Translations under genes and position numbers: made by a program
Part shown: in pieces, positions 51,989-59,601 of the stretch
Position numbering within the stretch: position 1 is the stretch's first letter
Layout: each line of letters starts with the position of its first letter
The notes under the pieces: model-generated
The model's database searches: none
Told to the model about the DNA's origin: nothing
Seen by the model: only the letters and a program-made list of their open reading frames with translations
NCBI RefSeq assembly: GCF_024519155.1
Contig: NZ_JANIFJ010000004.1
Coordinates: 248,001 to 312,000 of the forward strand
Source of the DNA: Mangrovibrevibacter kandeliae
GTDB lineage: Bacteria; Pseudomonadota; Alphaproteobacteria; Rhizobiales; Rhizobiaceae
Direction of reading: 5' to 3'
Length of the DNA stretch: 64,000 nucleotides

Positions 51989-54295
51989 ATGCAGCGAAGC
52001 GAGCGCACATCCGAGCCGGTGGTGAAAGACTACCATCATCCGACCGGCGGCTGGGGCTCGCTCAAATCGGTCGCCCGCTATGCCTTCCGCGAGAAGCTGG
52101 CGCTGTCGACGATCTGGCAGACTCTGTGGCGGCAGAACAAGCCGGGCGGCTTCATGTGCGTGTCCTGCTCCTGGGCCAAGCCTGCCGAGCCGCATCCTGC
52201 CGAGTTCTGCGAGAACGGCGCCAAGGCGACGATCTGGGAGCAGACCAAGAAGCGCTGCGACCGCGCCTTCTTCGCCAAGCACACGCTGACCGAGCTGCTG
52301 GGTTGGGACGACCATGCGCTGGAGAAGCAGGGGCGGCTGACGACGCCGATGCGCTACGACCGCTCGCTCGACCAGTACGTGCCGGTGACCTGGGAGGCTG
52401 CGTTCAAGGAGATCGGCGCCGAGCTTCAGGCGCTCGACCCGACGTCGGTCGTCTTCTACGCCTCCGGCCGCGCCTCGCTCGAGGCCTCGCACATGTATCA
52501 GTTGTTCGCCCGCATCTATGGCTCGAACAACCTGCCCGACTCCTCGAACATGTGCCACGAATCGACCTCGGTCGGCCTGCCGCAGTCGATCGGCGTGCCG
52601 GTCGGCACAGTCACGCTCGCCGATTTCGAAGCGTGCGACATGATGTTCTTCTTCGGCCACAACACCGGGACCAACGCGCCGCGGCTGCTGCACCCGGTGC
52701 AGGAGGCGCGCAAGCGCGGCGTGCCGGTGGTGACCTTCAACCCGCTGCCCGAGCGGGGCCTGATGCGGTTCAAGAACCCGCAGTCGCCGGTCGAGATGCT
52801 CTCGCCCGACGCCGGGACGAAAATGTCGAGCGAGTATTTCCAGGTGAAGGGCGGCGGTGACCTCGCCGCGATGACCGGGATCGCCAAGGCGGTGTTCGCA
52901 CTGGACGACGCGGCCAAGGCCGCGGGCCGGGAGCGGGTGCTCGACGTCGACTTCATCGCCGAGCACTGCCACGGCTTCGACGAGTTCGAGGCCTTCGTGC
53001 GCCGGCAGGAGTGGAGCGACATCGAGCGCTGCTCCGGCCTCAGCCGCGCCGAGCTCGAGGATGTCGGCCGGGTCTATGCGCGCTCGAAGAAGGTCATCGC
53101 CAATTACGGTATGGGGCTCACCCAGCACCGGCACGGCGTGAAGAACGTGCAGATGCTGGTCAACCTCCTGCTGATGCGGGGCAATATCGGCAAGTTGGGC
53201 GCCGGCATCTCGCCGATCCGTGGCCATTCCAACGTGCAGGGTCAGCGCACGGTCGGCATCTCGGAAAAGCCCAAGCTCGTGCCGCTCGACAAGCTGGCGC
53301 AGCTCTACAAGTTCGAGCCGCCGCGCGAAAAGGGGCTCGACACCGTGGAGGCCTGCGAGGGCATCATCGGCGGCTCGGTGAAGGGCTTCGTGGCGCTCGG
53401 CGGCAACTTCATCCGGGCCGTACCCGAGACGCAGAAGATGGAGGAGAGCTGGCGCCGCCTGCGCCTGTCCGTCCAGATCGCCACCAAGCTGAACCGGAAC
53501 CACCTGATTCCCGGCGAGGTGACCTATCTTCTTCCCTGCCTTGGCCGGATCGAGCGCGACGACCAGGCGAGCGGGCCGCAGACCGTTTCGATCGAGGATT
53601 CGACCGCCTGCATCCACGGCTCGAAGGGCTGGCGCCCGCCGGCGTCCCCGGAACTCCTGTCCGAGCCGAAGATCGTCGCCGAACTCGCCAAGGCGACCGT
53701 CGCCGGCAAGGCCGACGTGCCCTGGGACGCCTGGGTCGCAGACTATGCGCTGGTGCGCGATGCGATCGAGCGTGCCTATCCGGACGACTTCAGGGACTTC
53801 AACAAGCGCTTCCTGACGCCGGGCGGGTTCCACCGCGACCTCGCCGCCTGCAAGCGGGTGTGGAAGACCGACACCGGCAAGGCGAACTTCCTGACGCCCG
53901 AGAGCTTCGACGTCGATCCGGACATCCACACCGACGGCATGAACGTCCTGAAGTTGATCACGCTGCGCTCCAACGACCAGTTCAACACCACGGTCTACGG
54001 CTATGACGACCGGCTGCGCGGCGTGCACGGCTCGCGCCTGGTGCTCCTGATGAACGAGGCCGACATGGATCGGTTGGGCTTCGAGGACCAGGATCTCGTC
54101 AGCGTCGAGACCCACGCCGACGACGGCGTCGAGCGGCGGATGGAGAATCTGCGGGTGCACAAGTTCTCGATCCCGAAGGGCAATGTCGGCGGCTACTATC
54201 CCGAGCTCAACCGGCTGATCCCGCTCTGGCATCACGAGAAGGAAGCGCATGTGCCGGCGGCGAAATCGGTGCCGGTCCGCGTCCTGCGCGCCTGA
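51989..54295 (+). CDS. FdhF/YdeP-family molybdopterin oxidoreductase
   Basis: 768 residues related to formate dehydrogenase alpha subunits. The N-terminal C-V-S-C (residues 57-60) with a further Cys at about 75 may bind an Fe-S cluster as proposed for YdeP. The Mo-site neighbourhood reads S-S-N-M-C-H-E-S-T-S-V-G-L, followed by the pterin-binding N-Y-G-M-G-L-T-Q-H and R-G-N-I-G-K-L-G-A-G. No Tat or Sec signal is seen, so it is cytoplasmic. E. coli YdeP is linked to acid resistance; the reaction is unknown. GAAGGGAG precedes the ATG. Confidence 0.92.
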   Translation: MQRSERTSEPVVKDYHHPTGGWGSLKSVARYAFREKLALSTIWQTLWRQNKPGGFMCVSCSWAKPAEPHPAEFCENGAKATIWEQTKKRCDRAFFAKHTLTELLGWDDHALEKQGRLTTPMRYDRSLDQYVPVTWEAAFKEIGAELQALDPTSVVFYASGRASLEASHMYQLFARIYGSNNLPDSSNMCHESTSVGLPQSIGVPVGTVTLADFEACDMMFFFGHNTGTNAPRLLHPVQEARKRGVPVVTFNPLPERGLMRFKNPQSPVEMLSPDAGTKMSSEYFQVKGGGDLAAMTGIAKAVFALDDAAKAAGRERVLDVDFIAEHCHGFDEFEAFVRRQEWSDIERCSGLSRAELEDVGRVYARSKKVIANYGMGLTQHRHGVKNVQMLVNLLLMRGNIGKLGAGISPIRGHSNVQGQRTVGISEKPKLVPLDKLAQLYKFEPPREKGLDTVEACEGIIGGSVKGFVALGGNFIRAVPETQKMEESWRRLRLSVQIATKLNRNHLIPGEVTYLLPCLGRIERDDQASGPQTVSIEDSTACIHGSKGWRPPASPELLSEPKIVAELAKATVAGKADVPWDAWVADYALVRDAIERAYPDDFRDFNKRFLTPGGFHRDLAACKRVWKTDTGKANFLTPESFDVDPDIHTDGMNVLKLITLRSNDQFNTTVYGYDDRLRGVHGSRLVLLMNEADMDRLGFEDQDLVSVETHADDGVERRMENLRVHKFSIPKGNVGGYYPELNRLIPLWHHEKEAHVPAAKSVPVRVLRA

Positions 54296-54308
54296 GGAAG
54301 GACTGGCT

Positions 54309-54545
54309 ATGTCGGAGATCGGTCGGCCGCGGCCGGATACGGACGTCAATACCAGCATCGGCTCGATCAACGACGCGGGCGAGGAGGGCTTGCACCAGCC
54401 GGTGGAGCCGAGCCTTCCCGATGCGGCCGCGGGTGCCGACCAGCTCGTCGACGAAGTCCTCGAGAACCCCGACGGGAATGTTGAGGGCGACGAGACCGGG
54501 ATCGAGCGGAGCGCGCAGTCTCACCAGCAGGCTGATCTCGCCTGA
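54309..54545 (+). CDS. Small acidic protein of unknown function
   Basis: 78 residues, strongly acidic and probably disordered (D-A-G-E-E-G-L, E-V-L-E-N-P-D-G-N-V-E-G-D-E-T-G-I-E). GAAGGA lies 7 nt before the ATG, 13 nt after the YdeP-type stop, so it is likely co-transcribed. Family not recognised. Confidence 0.55.
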   Translation: MSEIGRPRPDTDVNTSIGSINDAGEEGLHQPVEPSLPDAAAGADQLVDEVLENPDGNVEGDETGIERSAQSHQQADLA

Positions 54546-54672
54546 GCCGCTTCTGCCCGGAGCGTCCGGCCGTGTCGCGGCGGATCCATCGTGTCCGGCC
54601 CGTCCGGTGAGCCTTTGGCAACCATATCGCCGCTAGACTGGCGCCCGGACCGATCGACCGGGTGGAGTGGGA

Positions 54673-55470
54673 ATGGGCAGACTGATCGCCGTGACGGGGT
54701 GGCTGGTGGCGGGCAGTCTCGCCGCCGCGAACCTGCCGACCGACGCCCTTCCGGGCAAGACTTGGGTGCCGCGTTCGCTCTCCCGCCTTCCCGATACCGT
54801 GGGCGCCATGGCGGCGAGCGGCTGGTCGCGCGTCACCGGACGGGGCGCGCCCGCACCCCGCATGGCGCGCACGGCGCCGGCCCGTGCTCCGGATGCCGTC
54901 GAGGTGCCCTCGCGTCGCCCCGATGCCATTCGAACCGCGGCCATCAGGCGCGACGTCGAGCTGGCGCGGCCGGCGCCGGCCGCGGTAACGGGTCCGGCAG
55001 ACGACGTCGACCCGCCGCTGCCGCGCAGCCGGCCGCGGGCCGTCCGCATGCAGCCGGTCCGTCCGCAGCCGCAGGGCTCGTCGGCTTTGATCGTGCCGCA
55101 GCGTCTGCCGCCGGGTGCCATCCCGCAGGCGGGTGTCGCGGCATCGGCCGGGCCGGAGCTGTCGCGCCGCAGCCGCATGCCGCAGATCCAGACAACGGGT
55201 GGAGCAACGGCGGCTGTCGCTGCCGCCGGCGGCAGCCTGCACGCCAAGATCGACTTGCCGATGCGGAGCGGCCCGGCACCCGAAAAGTCCGTGGTCTCCG
55301 TTCTGGACAAGGCGGAGGCCGTCGAGGTGCTGGGCAAGAGCGGAGCCTGGACGCGCGTCCGTTCGACCCGCAGCGGGCGCACCGGGTGGGTGCTCACGGC
55401 CGACCTCGACACGGCGCCCGTCGGCGGCAGCCTGCCGCCGCCGGAGGTGATGGCCATCATGCAGCGCTGA
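54673..55470 (+). CDS. Secreted SH3-domain protein
   Basis: 265 residues from the ATG at 54673 (GGTGGAG 5 nt upstream; GTG at 54667 is an alternative). N-terminal signal-like segment L-I-A-V-T-G-W-L-V-A-G-S-L-A-A-A, a long Pro/Arg/Ala-rich linker, and a C-terminal bacterial SH3 domain from about residue 195 (K-I-D-L-P-M-R-S-G-P ... V-E-V-L-G-K-S-G-A-W-T-R-V ... T-G-W-V). Such domains bind cell-wall or protein ligands in the periplasm. Confidence 0.8.
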   Translation: MGRLIAVTGWLVAGSLAAANLPTDALPGKTWVPRSLSRLPDTVGAMAASGWSRVTGRGAPAPRMARTAPARAPDAVEVPSRRPDAIRTAAIRRDVELARPAPAAVTGPADDVDPPLPRSRPRAVRMQPVRPQPQGSSALIVPQRLPPGAIPQAGVAASAGPELSRRSRMPQIQTTGGATAAVAAAGGSLHAKIDLPMRSGPAPEKSVVSVLDKAEAVEVLGKSGAWTRVRSTRSGRTGWVLTADLDTAPVGGSLPPPEVMAIMQR

Positions 55471-55604
55471 GGGCGTTCGCCGCTGCAAGCGCACCGGCGG
55501 GACGCCAGCTCCGCATCCGCCCCGGTTGAGCTCCCGTCGATCTTCGGCCAAGGTGCGGCGCTGGCCGGGCGATTCCCCCGGCCTGCGACGATCGGGGAGG
55601 GGAC

Positions 55605-55727
55605 ATGACGGATCTGTGGCGCAAGCTCTTCGAGGATGGCGAGATGCAGGGCTTCATGCGCCTCTGCGCCTTCATCGCCGCCTATGTCCTGATCTTCGGG
55701 CTGATCTTCGCATTTATCCACGCCTGA
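55605..55727 (+). CDS. 40-residue single-helix membrane protein
   Basis: An amphipathic start M-T-D-L-W-R-K-L-F-E-D-G-E-M-Q-G-F-M-R and one hydrophobic helix F-I-A-A-Y-V-L-I-F-G-L-I-F-A-F-I ending H-A. A strong ribosome site (GGGGAGGGG) lies 5 nt before the ATG. Function unknown; may be a small subunit or stress protein. Confidence 0.65.
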   Translation: MTDLWRKLFEDGEMQGFMRLCAFIAAYVLIFGLIFAFIHA

Positions 55728-55838
55728 TGCCCGCGCGCCAGCACCCGCGCCCGGTTCCGCCGCGGCGCGAAATGCCGTAAGGCGCGGTGCCGCATCGAGA
55801 TCGCCCGATGGCGCGGCGATCGGGACGGCGGAGGTATC

Positions 55839-56693
55839 GTGGCGCTCAACACCTTCATTCTCACGCTCTCCTGCGTCGATCGGCCGGGCATCGTCGCGGC
55901 GGTGACGACCGAGCTCGCCGCCAACGGCGCCAACATCGCCGAGTCCAGCCAGTTCTGGGACCGGCGGACCGACCGCTTCTTCATGCGCATCGGCTTCACC
56001 GCGCCGGAGGGGACGAGCCGGGAGCAGCTGGAGCGCGCGCTGCAGCCGGCGGTGACGCGCTTCGACATGAAGACCGCGCTGGTCGCCGAGGCGCGAGTGC
56101 CACGCATCGTCATCATGGTGTCGAAGTTCGACCATGCCCTGCAGCACCTCCTCTACCAGATCCGCGTTGCCTGGCTGCGGGCGGAGGTCGCGGCGATCGT
56201 GTCGAACCACGAGGACGCGCGGTCGACCGCCGAGGCGCAGGGCATTCCCTTCCACCACTGGCCGGTGACGCGCGACACCAAGGCCGAGCAGGAGGCGCGG
56301 CTCATCGACCTCGTGCAGAGCGCCGAGGTCGATCTCGTCATACTCGCCCGCTACATGCAGGTGCTGTCCGACACCCTGTCGAACCGCCTCTTCGGCAAGG
56401 TGATCAACATCCACCACTCGTTCCTGCCGAGCTTCAAGGGCGCCAAGCCCTATCACCAGGCGCACGAGCGCGGGGTGAAGCTGATCGGGGCGACGGCGCA
56501 CTACGTCACGCCCGACCTCGACGAGGGGCCGATCATCGAGCAGGAGACCGAGCGCGTCACCCATGCGCTGAGCGCGGACGATCTCGTCGCGGTCGGCCGC
56601 GACATCGAGGCGCGGGTGCTGGGGCGCGCCGTCAAGCTGCACCTCGAGAGCCGGGTGATGCTGAACGGCAAGAAGACGGTGGTCTTCGGCTGA
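55839..56693 (+). CDS. purU: Formyltetrahydrofolate deformylase PurU
   Basis: 284 residues. An N-terminal ACT domain (L-S-C-V-D-R-P-G-I-V-A-A-V) is followed by the formyltransferase-like catalytic domain with N-I-H-H-S-F-L-P-S-F-K-G and T-A-H-Y-V-T-P-D-L-D-E-G-P-I-I-E-Q, which hold the catalytic His and Asp. It hydrolyses 10-formyl-tetrahydrofolate to formate and tetrahydrofolate. Beside the methanol dehydrogenase cluster it could serve formate release from C1 units. Start GTG at 55839. Confidence 0.95.
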   Translation: MALNTFILTLSCVDRPGIVAAVTTELAANGANIAESSQFWDRRTDRFFMRIGFTAPEGTSREQLERALQPAVTRFDMKTALVAEARVPRIVIMVSKFDHALQHLLYQIRVAWLRAEVAAIVSNHEDARSTAEAQGIPFHHWPVTRDTKAEQEARLIDLVQSAEVDLVILARYMQVLSDTLSNRLFGKVINIHHSFLPSFKGAKPYHQAHERGVKLIGATAHYVTPDLDEGPIIEQETERVTHALSADDLVAVGRDIEARVLGRAVKLHLESRVMLNGKKTVVFG

Positions 56694-56762
56694 GCCGCCC
56701 GTCGCATCTTCTCTCGTGGCGCCGACGGCTCTAATCTTCCGGCGGGCACCGGGAGGAACGAC

Positions 56763-57122
56763 ATGAGATCAATGGTTGCGCGGGTTCTCGCCGCTGCGCT
56801 TCTCGCTGCCGGCCTGACGGCGGCGGCCCGTCCCGCATCGGCCGCCGAGGACTATCCGACGGTCGCCACCGCCGACTACGTCTTCGCCTGCATGCAGACG
56901 AACGGCAGCACCCACCAGGCGATGGAGCGCTGCTCCTGCTCGTTCGACGTGGTCGCCTCGATCCTGCCCTACACGCGCTACGAGGAGGCCTCGACCTTCC
57001 TCAGCCTCGGTCAGGTGCAGGGCGAGAACGGCTCGCTGTTCCGCTCGACCGCCGAATCGAAGGCGGCGATCGGCGATCTGCGCCGGGCGCAGGCCGAGGC
57101 CGAAATCCGCTGCTTCGAGTGA
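56763..57122 (+). CDS. Small secreted Cys-containing protein of the xox neighbourhood
   Basis: 119 residues with a signal peptide (A-R-V-L-A-A-A-L-L-A-A-G-L-T-A-A-A, cut near 28), then a compact mature domain with Cys at C-M-Q-T-N-G, E-R-C-S-C-S-F-D and the C-terminal C-F-E, four Cys in all and no CxxCH haem motif. Likely a disulfide-bonded periplasmic protein. The position between purU and the SoxYZ-like gene suggests a link to methanol oxidation. Family not named by me. Confidence 0.75.
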   Translation: MRSMVARVLAAALLAAGLTAAARPASAAEDYPTVATADYVFACMQTNGSTHQAMERCSCSFDVVASILPYTRYEEASTFLSLGQVQGENGSLFRSTAESKAAIGDLRRAQAEAEIRCFE

Positions 57123-57147
57123 GGCGGGGCGAGACGCTGCCGGCGCC

Positions 57148-57978
57148 TCAGGAGGCGTCGGCCGGGAAATCGTGCGCGAAGGTCATGTTTTCGGTGTCGA
57201 CCGCCTTCACGTGGAAGGGCTCCGGCGTGTCCGCCCGATAGTCGAAGCGGAAACTCGGGTCCTCCGAGATCGAGATGCCGCCCTCCATCGTGAAGAGCGT
57301 GCGCTCGCCCCGTGCCACCGTCAGCTCGGTGATGAAATGCGCGGGAATGTAGAGCAGCGTCACCTGATCCTTCTGCAGGCCCGAATTGTTGGGATGACGG
57401 ATCATCAGCTGCGCCTCGTCGCGGGTGCCGCCCGAGCCCTCGGCCGCGCCGAAGCGGCGCAGCTTCATCTGGCCGATGCTCCTGGCCGCGGCCGCCGGGT
57501 CCTTGGAGGCCGGCGCGGCGCAGCCGCCGGCCGCCTTTACGTAGCGGCTGGTGACGTAGAGCGTGCCGTCGTCCGCTTCGCCGACGAGATGGATGTCGGT
57601 ATAGGCGTTGACCCGCACGCGGGTCTCGATCCGGGTCACCCCGGCGCCGTCGCCGAGGGTGAAGCTCGCGGCGACCGGCGCCGGATTGTGGTCGATCACC
57701 AGCGTCAGCTTGCGGATGTGCCGGGTCGGATCGACCGACAGCGTGACCGGGACGAGGGCCGGGTCAGCAGCGCGCGCCGGCGCCTCGAGGCTGACGATGC
57801 CGGTGCCGTCCTGCATCGGCTTGCCCTCGAAGACATCGGTGACCAGCCCCTGCCAGACCTCGTCCGCACCCGGCTCGGCCGCTTTCGCGCCGCTCGGCGC
57901 ACTCATGGCTGCGGCCGTGAGGCCGATGGCGAGGACGGCCGCCATGCGGCTCCGGCCTGTGAAGATCGACTGCGACAT
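57148..57978 (-). CDS. Quinoprotein dehydrogenase-associated SoxYZ-like carrier protein
   Basis: 276 residues: a signal peptide to about 34, an N-terminal SoxY-like part (W-Q-G-L-V-T-D-V-F-E-G-K-P-M-Q-D) with K-A-A-G-G-C-A near residue 153 (the carrier-type Gly-Gly-Cys), and a C-terminal SoxZ-like part (A-Q-L-M-I-R-H-P-N-N-S-G). This SoxY-SoxZ fusion occurs beside PQQ dehydrogenases as part of a proposed quinoprotein relay; its exact role is unknown. Co-directional with the metallohydrolase, 54 nt apart. Confidence 0.9.
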   Translation of the reverse strand: MSQSIFTGRSRMAAVLAIGLTAAAMSAPSGAKAAEPGADEVWQGLVTDVFEGKPMQDGTGIVSLEAPARAADPALVPVTLSVDPTRHIRKLTLVIDHNPAPVAASFTLGDGAGVTRIETRVRVNAYTDIHLVGEADDGTLYVTSRYVKAAGGCAAPASKDPAAAARSIGQMKLRRFGAAEGSGGTRDEAQLMIRHPNNSGLQKDQVTLLYIPAHFITELTVARGERTLFTMEGGISISEDPSFRFDYRADTPEPFHVKAVDTENMTFAHDFPADAS

Positions 57979-58032
57979 CTGACGTCTCCTCCCGAACTTC
58001 GGTGCCCCCGATACTCCGTTGTCGACGCTCGC

Positions 58033-58992
58033 CTATTGCCACTCGAGCTCGGCATAGGCGGCCGTCGCATTGCGTGGGTTGTACGCGTCGAACAGCTGCC
58101 AGTTCGCCGCTTCGCTTGCGGCTGCGCTCGCCGCCGCATTCTCCAGCCGGAGTCCGGCGTCGATGTCCGCGTCGAGGTCGCGCTTCAGCGTCTCGAGATA
58201 GCGCGCCTCGGGTTCGAGCGCCGCCGGAAACGGCGCGACCGATGGACCATGACCGGGCACCACGCGCGCGGCCGGCAGGGCCTTGAGCGATTCGATGTCC
58301 TTCAGCCAGCCGGTGAGGCTGCCGTCGATCACCGGCAGATGCTCCAGAAACACGAGATCGCCGGCAAACAGCGTGCCGCTCGTCGTGTCGAGGACGGTGA
58401 GGTCGGTGTTGGTGTGGGCGGTGGGCCAGGTCTGCAGCCGAAGAGCACGGTGCCCGAGGTCGAGCGTCAGGCTGCCGTCGACGCTGCGGTCCGGTGGCAA
58501 CAGCTCGACGCCCTCGACGAGCGCCGGCCCGAGCTGGTCGCGATAGCTTGCGAGGTAGGTGTCCGATCGCGCCGCCAGCGCGTCGCCCAGTGCGGCGCTG
58601 CCGACGATCGTCGCCCCGGCGTCCTTGAAGATGCGGCTGCCGAAGACGTGATCCGGATGCATGTGGGTGAGGATGAGGTAACGGACCGGCTTGTCGGTCA
58701 CCCGCCGAATGGCGGCGAGGGCCTCGCGGGCGACCGGCAGGCTGCCGCCGGCGTCGATCACCGCCACGGCCTCGTCGCCGACCACAAAGCCGAAATTGGA
58801 CGTGTCGCCGCGATTCTCGGAGCTCGGCAGCGCGACCGCACCGGCATGGGCATAGACGTGCGGCGCGATCTCGTCGAACGCCAGGGTGTCTTCGGCGCAG
58901 GCACACGGGACCGATCCGAAGACGCTCATGAGGACGGCGAGAGCGGCAGGGCCGACGCTCCGCACGCCTTCGATGGGGGTGCACAAAGCCAT
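58033..58992 (-). CDS. Quinoprotein relay zinc metallohydrolase (metallo-beta-lactamase fold)
   Basis: 319 residues with a signal peptide (cut near residue 33, C-A-C-A-E), and the metal motif T-H-M-H-P-D-H-V, then W-P-T-A-H-T-N-T-D, F-A-G-D-L-V and P-G-H-G-P. It belongs with the SoxH-like hydrolases found beside XoxF/PQQ dehydrogenases and the SoxYZ-like carrier. Likely periplasmic. Starts at the left edge of the divergent region shared with xoxF. Confidence 0.9.
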   Translation of the reverse strand: MALCTPIEGVRSVGPAALAVLMSVFGSVPCACAEDTLAFDEIAPHVYAHAGAVALPSSENRGDTSNFGFVVGDEAVAVIDAGGSLPVAREALAAIRRVTDKPVRYLILTHMHPDHVFGSRIFKDAGATIVGSAALGDALAARSDTYLASYRDQLGPALVEGVELLPPDRSVDGSLTLDLGHRALRLQTWPTAHTNTDLTVLDTTSGTLFAGDLVFLEHLPVIDGSLTGWLKDIESLKALPAARVVPGHGPSVAPFPAALEPEARYLETLKRDLDADIDAGLRLENAAASAAASEAANWQLFDAYNPRNATAAYAELEWQ

Positions 58993-59073
58993 GCGCTCAA
59001 CTTAGGCGATGTGCGCTGCACCGGGAACGGTCGCGACGAAAAAGCCGGCGCGACCGCCAGCAAAGCAGCATGT

Positions 59074-59097
59074 CGTAAGTCAGACATACTGCTTACG
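59074..59097. promoter_or_regulatory. Dyad CGTAAG-t-CAG...CTG-CTTACG upstream of the metallohydrolase gene
   Basis: Nine pairs with a single unpaired T and loop ACATA, in the divergent region 82 nt before the metallohydrolase start. Candidate binding site for a regulator of the xox genes. A second dyad CGCCAC-atc-GTGGCG lies at 59204-59218. Confidence 0.45.
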
Positions 59098-59314
59098 GAT
59101 CGGTGAAGTGAAACTATGGACGCTTGCCGCCCATACGCGCCGACCGTCGTCCTGGCGAAGATCACCGCCCCGCGCGTTGCATGGGAGGTTGGCGGCGCCA
59201 CTGCGCCACATCGTGGCGAAGCTGACCGGAAGCGCAAATGCTGCTCCCTGTGAGGCTCGGATCTTCACGGATCCGGCCGCCAATCATCTTGGCGCTCTGA
59301 AGTAAAGATTTTGC

Positions 59315-59348
59315 TGCGCTGCCACATTTGTGCGGCGCACAGTATAAT
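59315..59348 (+). promoter_or_regulatory. Candidate xoxF promoter with perfect TATAAT and overlapping dyad
   Basis: TATAAT at 59343-59348 is an exact -10 in an AT-rich patch. GCCACA (59321-59326), 16 nt upstream, is a weak -35. A dyad TGCGC...CACA-tt-TGTG...GCGCA (59315-59339) covers the -35, as expected for a regulator site. A start near 59355 would give a leader of about 245 nt. Confidence 0.55.
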
Positions 59349-59399
59349 TTTTGCATCGCTGCTTGCCAGTTTGCTGCTCTCGTCTTAGCTTGCAGTCAT

Positions 59400-59524
59400 G
59401 GTTTCCGGCTTCAAGGTCGCAGGTGTTGGGAGCGCCGGCGGAAAACCTCGAAGGCCACGGTAGGGCGAATTCAACGGTGCCCACCAAGACCCCTATTGGC
59501 GGTCGTGACACGCTGCCGGAAACC
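59400..59524 (+). promoter_or_regulatory. Candidate structured 5' leader of xoxF
   Basis: GGTTTCCGGC (59400-59409) pairs perfectly with GCCGGAAACC (59515-59524). Nested inside, GGTC (59415) pairs with GACC (59488) and GGTG (59422) with CACC (59482). Downstream, CTCCC (59568-59572) could pair with GGGAG in the ribosome site (59590-59594). Together these suggest a folded leader that could control xoxF translation. Found by eye; no covariation was tested. Confidence 0.4.
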
Positions 59525-59601
59525 TTCCCCATTTCGAGAGTCGACGGAACGCGTCCCTATGGCCGCGCTCCCTGTCTTTGACATGGGTTGGGAGGAAGAC
59601 G

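Noticed and set aside
51128-54370. A 1080-codon open frame on the minus strand across the YdeP-type gene
   Set aside because: Antisense to a clear molybdopterin oxidoreductase with full-length motifs; the translated product is compositionally biased and matches nothing recognisable.
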